Positions 28,730 to 42,235 are shown, numbered from the stretch's first letter. The stretch: DNA of 64,000 bases from Hormiphora californensis (GCA_020137815.1 CM035358.1:891356-955355), one strand, 5' to 3'. Notes: generated by a model not told the origin, from the sequence alone. Numbers and translations: made by a program.

Positions 28730-29811
28730 ATCATTTCATAATAACCGTGATCAGATATTGTATACCACGGTAGCACTGAATAGTGGATTTCAGTATCAGT
28801 GATATAAGTGATGAATACTGATAATAAAATCCAAATAAGATGGTGTGGTTTAACTTATTTACAAGTACAAGCTGCGAAGTTTCGATCACTATAAAAGCTG
28901 GATCAGGTTAGCTGTGTAGAGACTATAGTAAAGATCAGTACAGAATCAAGGTCAGGTGAGCTATACTGCAGAGGCAAGTATTATACCAAGCTAGCCAGCG
29001 GTGGAGAGCGTGTTTCATTAATCTAATGTTAATAATGAAGTATTTCGTAACACCGTGTAACGTATTAAAGATTTTACAATACGAAATATATTCCAGTTCT
29101 TCTTTCTTGACTAACCACCACTATAATTTCAATTATAACACATTCGCCCGATATAAACAAATTTTAGGTTGATTTACGTGAACTTATTCAATTATACGAA
29201 TAAAATTTGCGGTAAAACAGGTCGAACTAGTTCCAGAAAAAAAATCATTGTTTTTGCTGCTTGTAAACTTTCAAACGAATAAAAGAAACATGGTTTTTCA
29301 GAGATTATACGAACAAAGACATTTTCCCACGTTCACGTTTTACAGCCGGACTCATTGGGACAATGAGAGCTACTTTATGAATGTGTTACTATACACGCCT
29401 TTGTAGCATTTTCATGCTCTTTTCAGAATTTACTGCTTCCAAATTGAACATCACCAAGTTTACTAAATAAAGTTTCTTACTTTACAAATGATGAAACTTT
29501 CATAGGGGGCTGAGGGATGGGACACAATACAAAACGGATAACAGTATGTATTATGAAACCTAAGGAATGTAGAAAGTGCAAGCAAATCACTTTAATAGAG
29601 CCCATTTTAGTTTCGACACACTGATGAGTTGTTCTAGACATGGGTGCTACTATAGGATCTCATAGGACTTCATACGTGACAGGAGTTGTTCTGAATAACA
29701 AGCATAATGTACAGGAGGAAAACAACACACGTTAGTACAGCAGCTCTGAGGGGAGTATTTCCAAGCTGTTCAGCTTGAAAAAAAACAGAGATCAGTAGGC
29801 TGTAGGAGAGG

Positions 29812-29816
<5 letters not shown>

Positions 29817-29854
<38 letters not shown>
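29817..29854. repeat. (GA)n microsatellite
   Basis: Short pure GA run, intergenic. Confidence 0.9.
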
Positions 29855-29856
<2 letters not shown>

Positions 29857-30671
29857 TGGGAGCAAAGAATATAGGTGAATGTCGAATGACGAAACGGTAA
29901 AGCTGTGAACAATTTCAGGCACTATTCTGTAGGTTCAGTCGTTTATGACACAGCCCAAATGTTGAATCATGTTTTACACAAGCATACCAATAACCAGATT
30001 ATAATACGCAATATCTCACACTAAAGTCCATGGCATAAATTGCCAAGTTAGACTGTTATTAAAATAAAAGAGTTGAACAAAACAAGGCATGAACACACTT
30101 GGCGTGACTTAAAAAGCATATAATCGCAGTTAGGTGTCTACAGACAAAACTAACTAACTAACGAGTGATGACGAGTAAACACTACTTGTTTGTTTTATAA
30201 ACCACGTGTGTCGACTTTCGTGTGTTATATTTATAGCGGTGTCACAGAAGCAGCAGCAATATATCAAGCTTTAAGATAAACTATCTTCTTTTAGGCTAAA
30301 CACACACGTCACACAAGTGTGTCCCGTTTCCGACATTGGAACTCGCGTAATTAACACAAGAGTGTGCACTGTGCGGCTTTGACGCAATTGCAAGCGTAAC
30401 AGATGTACTGTGAAGGAAATTAATTATATTCCCTACATCCAGGATGCGTGGTGAGAAGATGCTTATAAATTGAATAAAATTCAATGCTTAAATTGTAATT
30501 CTAAGAAATTACAATGGCTTTAAAGTATTTTAAGTGTGGCCTGAATTAGTTGAAACCACTGAAAATGTCGGACAGAAAGCAAATACAACCCCAGAATAAT
30601 AAGATTTTTTAAATGTTTCACTTCTCTGTGGCTGAATGTTTCGCTATGTAAAACATTCGAAAAATTATATA

Positions 30672-30824
30672 CAGTCGGACCCCGATTTAGTGGCCCCCGA
30701 TTTAGTGGCAGGATTTTTTTCCCCTCATATAGGAAATTAACATTATTTGACCCCGATTTAGTGGCACCCCGATTTAGTGGCAGTATTTTTCCCCCGAGGA
30801 TGCCACTAAATCGGGGTCCGACTG
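30672..30824. mobile_element. 153-bp pogo-like MITE
   Basis: CAGTCGGACCCCGATTTAGT and its complement at the ends, flanked by TA on both sides. Internal GATTTAGTGGCA repeats. Best-preserved short copy of the family in the window. Confidence 0.88.
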
Positions 30825-33800
30825 TATGTGAAATGATCTGCCTCAGCAATTGCAAAGACAAACGTTATGGATATCAAGAAAATCCAACCATCTGAAAAAC
30901 TAGACTGGAATAATCAATGCAATTATCCCATGATTTCACTAGTCTTAGTAAGATTTAAACCATTCACTTGGATATTATTAAGATTCATTCACTAGCTTAT
31001 TATTTCATACCATGATTGTGATTGGTGTCCGTTGGTTGGAGAGGTGTTCGGGGTAGTGGGCTTGATCCGGAGTAAGGTTACCAGTTGCTCCATCGTGAAC
31101 TACCTTGTCATGGAGTTTCAGGAATTGTTATCCACCAATGATCATTATATCCCGAGAATAGCTGGTCCTAAATGGCAGGGTTTCTTTCAATTGGGGTAGG
31201 AATAAATCAAATGCAACATTAAATGTGGTTAAAGAACTAAGAAAAGGAAAGATTACTCTCTCGAGGAATTATCCGAGTTCTTTGGCCAGTAATTTATAAC
31301 GACAGAGGATAATGTCTGGCCGAATTACTCGGATATTAAGCCGCTCGAGAAAGCAATCTTTCCATGTCTCAGCTGTCAGGCTAATGCCCTGACCACAGTT
31401 CTCGTTCGCTTATTTGAAAGGAATGAGAATAGGGTCAGGACAATGCTCTGACAGTGTCTCAGTAAAACTCCGCGGTGGGTAACACAGCCTCGGAATTGTA
31501 CACAGCAATACAAGATAGTATCTGAGGAAGCAGCTTGTAAATTGAATCAAAATGGAGGAAAGATGACTAATTACGATTGGAAAAGTACCTATGATTTGCG
31601 GTAGGCTTATATTAGTTACCGCACAGAATTTCCTTTTTCGATTGGAGCAAACATAATATGATAGTAGGAAGACACTTTCGAGTGCAGTTACAGATCTGTG
31701 TACCGCTTTGGTAAACAATAGGTAGAGGGAGGAGAACTAGTAGTACAGCTGCGAGAGCGTGTGAAAAAAGAACAATGCATGGAGATATTAGGCCAGATAT
31801 TTTAGTTTCCGTTTCGTTTTACTATACTAGCATTGTAGACATGCGGTCACGACAATATTCAGCTTCTAAATTGTAATACGCTCCTGACTACTGAATAAAC
31901 ATAACCGATGAACCACAACATACTTACTAGACGACAAAAGAAAGCTGCCGAGAAAATTAAACATGTAAAATATAATGAAACCTTAAAATATAACACTGTT
32001 CACCGACACGCAAGGGATTCAAAAATTCAACAAATTACAAAATGGCTGAGGCTGGAATAAACCATACAAGGAAGAGAATCGCTATTCGGACAATATTAAG
32101 AGAATCGGCTGCTGATCATTATCGAGGATTGGAAAGAACAACAGAAATAGGAGCGAGAGATGGAGCGGGGCAATTAAAATGAAATGAATGGACAATCATT
32201 GGACATAATAGAAGCATGTCAGACAATCTAATTGATAGGAATTGTGATACAGAAAGACTAGAATGATACAGTAAGATACATTTCACAAAATTTAGCGATA
32301 TTATATATTGTATAAGACGTACGGTTCTACAGAATTACAGTCGATCGTAACAAATAAATGTGTACTGGCCAATGTCTTTACTTTTCTTATGAAATTACTG
32401 TACTTATTTGTATATGACTATAAACATGCATAACAAGATCAATATCACGATGCCATGCATTAATATTTGTCCGAGACTGTATACGAGTCACGAAACACGC
32501 CAGCCCAGTCTACGGCATGGCCACTAAAGTACAATCACGATATATCGTAATCAGCACTGCAGATTAACAGGCTTCTAGCAGCTGTGAGAAGCTTCTTGGC
32601 AAGGTGTGTTCGAACTATAGGTAGAGACCTGATGGCTGTTCTTACAAAACCTCTGTGTAGGCACCGACACCAACGTATTGTCTACTGGTACACGCATGAA
32701 TCATTTGTGGGAGCATTGTAATTGATGTACAATAAGGATCGGTACATAGACAGATACAGCTGCCATAGGGGCAGAAACTTGTTGAGTTAGCCCCTTACTC
32801 AACAAGCAGAAACATCATGAGTGTTATCGTGAGGCCGGGTCACGTCAAATTATAGTAAGAGTGGTACGCCGTGTTTTCTCACAAAACTTATTGGATGAAC
32901 TAGGAGTACCATCAGGACCATTGCTATGGTATCGAAAATCTCTAATTCTGTCTCGTTCATTAGTTATGACGTAGTTATGACATTATTTTAACTTTCATAA
33001 AATTGCTCTACATCAAAATCTGTGCGTTGTGGATTGAAATGGATGCTTCCACGATGTTCAGCGTCAAAAAGCCCGGGCACCAAATTTTGGTGGCTCAGCT
33101 CTACCTTGTCTATGACGCGAGATATCGACAAATATAAAAAACAATCATATTCCCGGCACATGAACGCACCAAATGTTGTTAGGATTTATGCCAATATTGG
33201 TCAATACAGGTCAAAACTGTTATTCAACAGTTTTGACCTGTCAAAAGTTTAGCAAAAGATAACAGATAATGACCTACCTCTTTACACCACGTGCAGTGTA
33301 AACTCCACGTGCCACCACCACACTTGACTCCAGGTCCAGCTCCCATTGTTCATTCCTAGGCATATATATCGAACAACACTCTTACCCCATCTGAGCGCCG
33401 CCAGACAGCTGTTGTAACAGCTGGGATTTGTTACCCAAGAATGAATATTGTCGAATTGTTCATATTGACGCAGGGGGCCGGAGGGGGGGGGGGGTCACAT
33501 ACTAGACTCCCACTAGACTTCAAGACTCAAGAGAGTCAGCATGGACTTGTGGGATTCCAACTAGACAGAAATAAGCGTTGTTCAGAACCTCGAATTAACA
33601 AAAGTTATTTTTACTTGAAATAAGTATTAACTCGAGGATCTTTTTAGCCAATCAATCACTTCACACGATTTTTTGTCATGAAATTAAGTTAAAATACACA
33701 GAACTAACACTTCAAGATCTGTTGTACCATTACAACGACAACACAAATTATATATAACCGTACGATGAGCTACGTCATCGGTGGAGACACACTCTGGTGG

Positions 33801-34115
33801 AGCACCAGGGTAACTGTGAGGTCTTTCCTCAAATCTCTCAATTAACCTCACACACGAGGTTTTTAAGACATGTGTGTGATCCCTGTCGGGATTGCATATT
33901 GTTCACTTACTGAACAAGTACAGGAACATCTCAATGTCCATGAAGACTGAACCTTGCTCGATATGCTCTCTCTCTCTCTGCTTGAGGGTTTGAAGGTATC
34001 AAGGTAGCCTAAACATAATGACGTGTATCTATAAAGATATACAGGGATCAGAACACTTTTAATCGCATAAATATTGAAGATTGAAAAATATAGCCTAGGT
34101 TTTCTTTTTGCAGCT

Positions 34116-34247
34116 ACAGTCAAACTTCGATTTACCGGAATTCTTTGAATTGTTCATACTTTCTTTTCATTCTAAAGCACGGAGACAGTGTCGAGCGACT
34201 CAAGGATTTCTCGGGTGATGAATGCATGGAGGTTCCGGTAAATAGAG
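34116..34247. mobile_element. pogo-like MITE relic
   Basis: CAGTCAAACTTCGATTTACC on the left and GGTTCCGGTAAATAGAGG on the right. Diverged from the longer copies. Confidence 0.55.
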
Positions 34248-34606
34248 GCCCAAATTAATCTAAGTTTGCCTGTATAACCAAGTATAATCGTGGTTTTGAC
34301 TGAAGTTATGAATAAAGCTAAGAGGATACACAAGCTGTATATACACATGTACATTGTACACACACATAGTACATTGTACACACACATGATACTCGACGTA
34401 ATATAAGTAACTTAGTTTCCCTAATAATAAACTGTACTCAATCACTTCCCTTGTTTACACGTACTGATTGTCCAATACACTAGGTCTCTGAAACAACTCT
34501 CTTCACGGATGCAGGGGCCCGCGGGGGGCTGCATGTGTTATATCTGTTAAACTGGGTGATGGGTGGGAGGGCTCTATATTTTAGGGGCTGATGCATGGGG
34601 CTGGTG

Positions 34607-37600
34607 TCAAGGATCGTCTGGTTTCTCTGTTGGCTGTTCCTCTCCTTCTTCCTCGTCATCCTCCTGCTCATTATCTGCCGTCAGACACTTTCGTGCTCTG
34701 TATGTCTTACTGTGGGTGAGAGAGAGAGAGAGAGAGAGTTGTTTAAAATCAATATAATAATGATTGTTGTGAGGCAATGTCAGATCAAATTAAAGCATCA
34801 AATAACAACTATACAAATCATCAAATAATGACTATACAAATCATCAAATAATGACAATATATCAAATAATCACTAAACCAACACGATGATGTAATTTATA
34901 TGAGGTATAAACTCTGGCCACTGGCGCGTTATTTCAGATAACTTTCTCCCAGCGCGCCGCTGGGAGAAGTTAGCTGAAGTTTATCCGCCGCTGGCGGATA
35001 AACTGGTTTAAATCACGACGACGATCCCGAGGCGGAGCCGAGGGAGAGGCGGAGGGATTTAAACCTATAACGTGCCAGTGGTCAGAGTTTATAGGTTATA
35101 TACCCTGCTTTAGTTGTTTATTTCAAGTATTACACACCAACAAGAGAGAGAACACTAATCAAAACACTCAAAGAGGACTGAGAAATAGTTAAAACACCTC
35201 ACAATTGAGTGTACACTGTTTGGTAACAGTTACTAAGCAGTTGCTAAGGAAAGAGAGTGAAAGAAATAGCCTGATAAGGGGCATGTCACACATAACACAG
35301 AGGAAGAGATAGTGAGACAAAAGGGGAGATAAAGAGAGAGTAATTGACGGAATGTGTCCTTTCTTTCTCTCCAATGTAGTGTGCAAGTGTTGCACATAGT
35401 GTTCCCTCTGTATTTTAGTAAGAACTGATCATTTACACACACTTTGAATGTTCAAAATAAATAACCTGCCAGTGGGAAACAGGGCTGGCTCCAGGGGGGT
35501 GATGCGGGGGGTGCACACCCCCCCAAAAATTCTTGGTAGCGAAGCTGCCAAGACTGTCTGAGACCCCAAAAATACAAAATTTTCAGTAAAATTTTTGACT
35601 GATCACAACATTTAAATCACCTAGTGAACATCACTGAGTGAGAGAGAGAGAGAGAGCATTGTACCATTCATAAATCTAGAAAGTAGACGTCACAAATGAT
35701 TAAAAACCCTAAAATTTGCTTGATTTAGTTAAAAAATTTCCGGGGGCTTCGCCCCCTGGACCCCCCCCCCCTGGGCGGAGCTCCCTACGCGCCCTTCGGG
35801 CGCTCCGGTCGCAAATGCTACTAGTACGGAACAGTGGCCTTCGGCCACTGCACCCCCCCAGAAATATCGGGCTGGAGCCAGCCCTGGTGGGAAATAATCT
35901 GCCGCTGGACTGGCTGTTTATTGAGAGCGCGCTAGTGGGACTGGCGGGTTATTTAAGTTAGCAGGGTATATATTAATTTATCTTCCCATATAGTGTGATT
36001 TACTAGTATGTTAAATAAAATAGTTTTCTCACCTGAATGTACTGACGATGATGGTTAGAGGGAGGGCGAGGAAGATCATAGAGAGAAAGACAACTACCGT
36101 TCCTATCACTTTTCCCCACGTCGTCTGGTGGTGGTAGGGGGAGATTAATTGAGTGAATTATCGACTTAGATAAACAATTTAATGCTATGAGATTAACTCA
36201 CTAATTATGCTAATTAATTATGCTAATTAATAACTTACTACGGGGTATACGTCCCCATACCCGACAGTGCTCATCGTAGCGACAGCCCACCAACAGGCAC
36301 CCAGTATACTCTTAATCTTCGTGTTTTTCTGACAGAGAGAGAACCGGGTGTTAAAGGAAACTCAGGCAATTGATTCGCAGTGTCAATCTGTGCCTAAATA
36401 AATTCCACTAAACATTGTTCGGTGATCAATTATTAAAATACAAATGGAAGCTAATTTATGTATCGACATGTTGGGATACATAATGCAAATAGTTCTTGAA
36501 ATGTTATTAACGTACCCCGTTTTCTGCATAGTAGAGAAAAGAGCCGAAAACCACTACAGCCATCAGCCAAACCATTACTAACAACGATAGCTCACTTGTG
36601 CTTTTCTTCATTACGTGCGCTGAGGAGAGAGGGAGGTTAGGATATTAATTAATGTGCGTACTTAAGATAGGCGTGTTTCTGTATTATAGTATTGTGGAGT
36701 TATTAAATAGAGGTAGTTATAAAAAGGTTTGTGGCAGCTAAAACCACACACATACCAATAAGAAGTAGTTTTTTACTTCTCCGCACCAGTTTGAATACCC
36801 TGAGGACCCGTGCCAGCCTGAGCACTCTTAGGATCTCTATCGTGTTGTTGGATTCCTTGGTGAAGAGCAGGACGAAGTAAGGAAGGATGGCTAGGAAATC
36901 TAACCACGCCATGAGAGACGTGAAGAATTCCTTCTTATTCGGAGATGTGATCCCTGAAGGGGGAGGGGGGTGATAGCTGGGAACAAACACCTAAATAGTA
37001 ACAGTTTCAACATGGCGAGGAAGCGATAGACCTAAGTCCGAACTCCAAAGTCGCAAGATGCGGATGATTGTGATCGTAAACTAAGATGAAGATCGAATAG
37101 GCCAAAACCAACACGAAATACGGATGATGGTCGTCGTAATCAAAGCAAACAGACTACCATATAAACCACATTGTTATGTTCTAACCCTCCTTTACATTTG
37201 TGTGTTTCGCGGGCGGGGTGAGCGAAACAGAGTCTAGCTAGGCACCATAACTGCACACGTGTACGTACCTCTACACACAAGATCGAAGGTGAAGAATCCG
37301 ACACAAATGGTATCCAACGTAAAAAGAATCTTATACTCCTTTGTAGTCGCATCACCCGCCGCAGATTTGATGTCCGGAAGTGTTTCCACTATCAAGCAAG
37401 TCACTGAAACCATAATAAAAAAGATATCCAACCATGCCCACACGGTTGCCGCTTTGCTGGATTTAGGATTGTTCATGAATTTCCACATTCTGTTAGCCAG
37501 TTTCTCCCACGTGCTCTTCTTCACCACAACCTTCCTCGTTCCGTTCTGAGCAGCGGTCTTCTGGCGGAGTGCCAGGTTTATCTTGTAAAACTCCCGCTCA

Positions 37601-38591
37601 GCCTCAAAGATATCCGGTGGCACGTGCGATGGGGCGTACAGCCGGCCAGTCTGATAGAAATTCAGAATGTATGAAAAAGATTCCCGGTTCCTGTCGAAGA
37701 AGTATTCTTTCTTTTTCGGATCGTAATAATCGTCCAGCTCCTCTGAACCGAGCAAGGTCTGGGGGTATTCCTCTAAAGTGCATTTGTAGGTTTCAAATAC
37801 CAAACCACACACATTTAGCTTTACCTGCGGAGATTACATAGATTTTAGTTCAACTTGAACTAAATAATGCGGGAAGAGGGAGACAGGTATGTTCGGAATA
37901 TATGCCTAATTTTGCCTGAACGAAAAGCTGAAATGCATAAAAGTAGGCTACACGAAAGACAGACAGACAGCCAGAGAGTGAAGATTCTGAACAAAAGCTA
38001 AAATATACGGACGACTACACAAGAGTGAAGTTCAGTCAAAACAAAAAGAGAGACAGACAGACAGACAGTAAAACATACTGTCGACTGCAGCACGAGAGTC
38101 TGAACAATCTACCTACCCTTTGTTTGAGGGGTGTATCACCGTTATCTCCGTGGTCCCCAAGGGTCCTGTCTGGTAACTTTGGTGTGCCCCGTGTATCTGA
38201 ATATACCTCCCGGTGTTCTGCTGCTGAACCGAGATCTGGGGGAGGGGGAATTGGGTGTCAGAAACTCTGGAATAATATCAAATCATTCTAAAACCTTAGC
38301 TAACGAAGTCTGAAGCTACTCTAGTAACTTCAGACAATAAGATATGTTACAAGTTTCCCTAGATCGAAGCTGAACAGTGAACAGTACGGGGTGCACACAA
38401 AATGGTTCTCACACACCCATCTCATCCATGTTAACAACATTATCACCCCCATTCCTGGAGGCTGGTCTCGAAGAGGCATGCTCCACCACACTGCAGCCCT
38501 CTCTGTGGTTGTCTACAGGGTGTATGAGTCGGGGGCTCATTCTTCGCAGTGCAGCGGAGACAGCGGGCCAGACAACCAGTTTATTGGACAT
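34607..38591 (-). CDS. Shaker-like voltage-gated potassium channel (Kv)
   Basis: Seven exons, 439 aa, minus-strand order: 38415-38591, 37269-37824, 36756-36953, 36516-36619, 36239-36328, 36033-36124, 34607-34709 (TGA). Phases agree. An in-frame stop precedes the ATG by 15 bp. The T1 assembly domain is about 60-141 ([11 protein letters not shown]). S1 is about 184-205, S2 222-243, S3 258-275. S4 has R287, R290, R293, R296, K299 and R302, so all six Shaker charges are present. S5 is about 322-342. The pore has TMSTVGYGD (filter T366-V367-G368-Y369-G370). S6 reads [12 protein letters not shown]. The Shaker Pro-Val-Pro bend is changed to Pro-Leu-Thr (397-399). The tail is short and very acidic. 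It should form a tetrameric plasma-membrane K+ channel, alone or as a modulatory subunit. The first exon (59 aa) is the least certain. Confidence 0.9.
34906..35093. mobile_element. MITE with 27-bp imperfect inverted ends
   Basis: TATAAACTCTGGCCACTGGC at 34906 is mirrored by GCCAGTGGTCAGAGTTTATA ending at 35093. Inside are smaller palindromes such as TATCCGCCGCTGGCGGATA. It lies in the last Kv intron. Related CTGCCAGTGGGAAA fragments flank the element at 35480. Confidence 0.75.
35480..35886. mobile_element. 407-bp hAT-type nonautonomous element
   Basis: Starts CAGGGCTGGCTCCAG and ends CTGGAGCCAGCCCTG. A perfect 8-bp duplication, GTGGGAAA, lies at 35472-35479 and 35887-35894. The interior is C/G-rich with TTCGGGCG and GGCCTTCGGCC hairpins. 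No transposase frame. It is inserted into another repeat within the last Kv intron. Confidence 0.92.
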
Positions 38592-40661
38592 GATGATCAG
38601 CTGAACTCAACAATGATGATCAGCTGAACCAGAACTCAACAATGATGATCACAAAGTAGAACTCAACGATGATGGTCAGGAACTAGAACTGGTTGCAGGA
38701 ACCCGAGGAGTTCTATCCGTTAACCCCACAATGATGATCCGGAACTATCGGCAGCTTACACAGGTAGAACAAGGAAAACCCGCATACAGAGAGAGAGATT
38801 CAGCAATACCAAATGCCCAAATGTTATGTGTGGGTGAAGCCCTTTCAGTGCCTGTATTTGCTGGTAGTTCTAATAAAGCCTTCACATATAATGGACATAC
38901 ATAGTCACTCTGTGACTCTATATGTGACACATGGTGCTCTATATACGTGACACGACACACAGAAGGTGTTCCAGATGGGCTCACCACTGTGTGACTACTT
39001 GCAAAATAAGATAATAGACAGCTACCCTGTGTCTGACACAAGGACATGTATGCTCTCTATTGTGAAAAACCACGTTACTGGCATAATTTGAATCAGAACT
39101 TATTATGAGGCCACTACAAACTGAGAAATAAAATTAATACTAGAATCTAGCCAGCTCTCGTAATAATAATTATAGAAAAAAGGAAAAGAAACAGAACTGT
39201 TCACAATTGGTGAGGGTGAACGGCTGCAAGTGCAATTGAGCTATCACTGATTACACCTACCCCTAGATTCATCAACGAGTATTTTCTGGACTATCGCATA
39301 CAGTGATGCGGCTGCCATGTCACGTAATATCACCCAGCTGTAACTTCAGTAGATCTCCTTTGCAGAGAGCCTTGGAAACCACAGAGTTCTACACAACTAA
39401 CAATGTACTTCTAAAAACACGAAGATTTAACAAAATCAGAGCACACGTAAGAGTCAGTGAGAGTCTTTACGCCGATTATATGTAACCACATTGCATGAGG
39501 TATGGACGCGGCCTATAATAAGTACAGGCTGCATCAGCTCTGAGAGAGAGGAGAATATATAATAAGGCAAGGGGGGCAACATTCATGAAATGGTCTAGGA
39601 TCGTTGAGCTGTTTATGCAGCAGGACGTGCTATGTAGTTTACTACATGAGGCAGGGGAACATAACATGTGTAATGTGACATGCTTATTTAGTAGCAGTTT
39701 AATGTGTTCAATGAAGAGGAAAGCAAAACGGTGATTAAATCAGTTATTTATATTGTCTCCGGAGTAAAAGGTCGGTTTTCCTGTTCAAATAATGGTCTGT
39801 TGTCAACGGCCTGTAATGTTATCCAGTCAGAGAATGATTTAGTGTAATTTTGTCTCCTGTCTTTTCGTCTTTAGTCAAAGTACAAATCTCTTTCTCTCTC
39901 TCTCCCATGCCCCAATTCTCATATATAACTGGTCTACAAACTAATAACCTAATTCCTTTACTTCATTCCTCTGGCTATCTCTTTCTCTTTCTATCTTTCC
40001 CAATCATTCTATCTTTCCCAATCAATCTCTCTTCCTCTCTCTCTCCTTACTCTTTTCTTTGTTCATTTAGCTGTCTCTTTATCCTTTTAGGTTCCAGACA
40101 ACCGTCTTTGATCTCTCTAACATCAGAAATTATAGGGTTCATCCCCCGGAGAAGGATCAAGAGAGAGAGGGAGAAACATAAGACAAATATTAGATAAAAA
40201 TGAAAACTCCTACATCTTCAAACTTACTAAATTTTGCGACGAATTGAGCCATCATTGCAAAATCCATCGCCATCTTTCAATCTATACTCGAACTACTCCA
40301 ACTGTATACAAATCAACCGAAGATTTAAAAGAAGCACACCGAAAAACAATCGCTACAGTTGTTTTGTCACCATCGTTAGAATAGATCCATGCTCTCTCTC
40401 TCTAACACATGTGTATCGCTCATGTTCATTTCCGACGCTAATAACTATAATTTGCACCGTGCTACAAGTGGGTCAAAAGCTGATGCACCAAAGTGAGAAT
40501 AATGCTGAGTTATAGTACACCGTTGGTTTGAAACCACCAAATACCAATCACCATTTACCATGTAACCGTAGACGTCAGATGGGAGTTGTAGGGTTGGGCA
40601 TCCATGATGGTGGTATTATTTTGGTGACATGATCTTTCCAAATATGACAGCTAGATCTGAC

Positions 40662-40736
<75 letters not shown>

Positions 40737-40945
40737 GGGATATATTATTAATTGATGGGTGTGTATTTTGGATGACAGGCACGTCATGCAGTTGCAGATT
40801 ACCGCAATGATCAAGTATGCAAGAGTCTAAATTTAGACAGAGAGAGAGGAAGATCGGTGCACATTTTCCTATTACCGGGCATACCGATCAGTAACTGTAA
40901 TTGCACCACGTACTAGGATGATGAATGATCCCACTAACAAATACA
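38592..40945. other. gene-poor stretch upstream of the Kv gene
   Basis: No exon I can support. Short repeats of AATGATGATCAGCTGAAC lie at about 38590-38660. There is a GA tract at 40663-40735. An open minus-strand frame of 100 codons at 38745-39047 has no recognisable motif. Confidence 0.4.
40663..40735. repeat. (GA)n microsatellite
   Basis: Nearly pure GA run. Confidence 0.93.
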
Positions 40946-41752
40946 GGATGAGCCCACGTACCATAGAGGCCAGGATGAGCCCACGTACCTATAGAGGCCA
41001 GGATGATAACCCACGTACCATAGAGGCTAGGATGAGCCCACGTACCATGATAAAGGCCAGGATGAGCCCACGTACCATAGAGGCCAGGATGAGCCCACGT
41101 ACCATAGAGGCCAGGATGAACCCACGTACCATTATAGAGGCCAGGATGAGCCCACGTACCATGATATAGAGGCCAGGATGAGCCCACGTACCATAGAGGC
41201 CAGGATGAGCCCACGTACCATAGAGGCCAGGATGAGCCCACGTACCATAGAGGCTAGGATGAGCCCACGTACCATAGAGGCCAGGATGAGCCCACGTACC
41301 ATAGAGGCCAGGATGAGCCCACGTACCATAGAGGCCAGGATGAGCCCACGTACCATGATAAAGGCCAGGATGAGCCCACGTACCATAGAGGCCAGGATGA
41401 GCCCACGTACCATAGAGGCCAGGATGAGCCCACGTACCTATAGAGGCCAGGATGATAACCCACGTACCATAGAGGCCAGGATGAGCCCACGTACCATAGA
41501 GGCTAGGATGAGCCCACGTACCATCTAGAGGCCAGGATGAGCCCACGATGAGCCCACGTACCATAGAGGCCAGGATGAGCCCACGTACCATAGAGGCTAG
41601 GATGAGCCCACGTACCATAGAGGCCAGGATGAGCCCACGTACCATAGAGGCCAGGATGAGCCCACGTACCATGATAAAGGCCAGGATGAGCCCACGTACC
41701 ATAGAGGCCAGGATGAGCCCACGTACCATAGAGGCCAGGAATCATCCTGGCC
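40946..41752. repeat. 27-bp minisatellite, about 30 copies
   Basis: Unit AGGATGAGCCCACGTACC followed by ATAGAGGCC, with small indel variants (AT or ATAA insertions). 27 is a multiple of three, so long frames stay open on both strands, reading MSPRTIEAR on plus and MVRGLILAS on minus. I treat these frames as by-products of the repeat. Confidence 0.95.
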
Positions 41753-41770
41753 CAGGATGATATCCCACTT

Positions 41771-41910
41771 ACATCTTTTCATAAGGTTCTGCATCTCAGA
41801 GAGCCTCTCTAACCCAGGGAGGGGCATGAAGATATCTCCATCATCGGAGGGGAAGAATACATCGGAAGATGAAGATCCTTCGGGTGTTATCATGCCAACA
41901 ATATATCTCA
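41771..41910 (-). CDS. possible orphan exon
   Basis: The minus strand reads ITPEGSSSSDVFFPSDD and continues through PLPGLERLSEMQNLMKR to a good donor (AGAT|GTAAGTGGG). Codon choice and composition look coding, and it directly abuts the 27-bp minisatellite. I see no convincing acceptor and do not recognise the family. It may belong with the coding-like pieces at 44.6, 47.5 and 48.1 kb in one minus-strand gene. Confidence 0.3.
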
Positions 41911-42092
41911 AAACAGTATCATGAGATAATACAAAAATTCGCACACTTTTATCGAAAACACTCAAGAAGGTGTAATACGCAATTGAATACAAAATCGTAT
42001 GACCTAATGTGTTGTACCCGCCTCAGCCCGTCAATCACAGGTATTTAGCCAGATGAGGAAAAGTGTTGTCTGAGAGAGAAAAGAGAGGGAGG

Positions 42093-42096
42093 GAGA

Positions 42097-42161
<65 letters not shown>

Positions 42162-42235
42162 GAGAAAGAAAGAGTGAGAGAGAGAGAGAGAGGAGTGAGA
42201 GAAAGAAAGAGTGAGAGAGAGAGAGAAAGGGTAAA
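42093..42235. repeat. (GA)n microsatellite
   Basis: Interrupted GA run with GTGAGAGAAAGAAAGA blocks. Confidence 0.92.

Larger units (their letters stand above)
28730..34606. other. gene-poor intergenic region
   Basis: No exon that I can support in about 5.9 kb. It contains a GA tract (29817-29854), a pogo-like MITE (30672-30824), an imperfect hairpin at about 31245-31362, a short palindrome at 33208-33239 and a MITE relic at 34116-34247. The promoter of the DEG/ENaC gene should lie at its left end. Confidence 0.45.

Noticed and set aside
33441-33623. Small frame with a Gly run (GAGGGGG)
   Set aside because: The run comes from a G homopolymer. Nothing else supports coding.
40989-41729. 246-codon frame of MVRGLILAS repeats as a gene
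   Set aside because: Every frame of a 27-bp repeat without stops stays open. No start context, splice sites or flanking domain support it.
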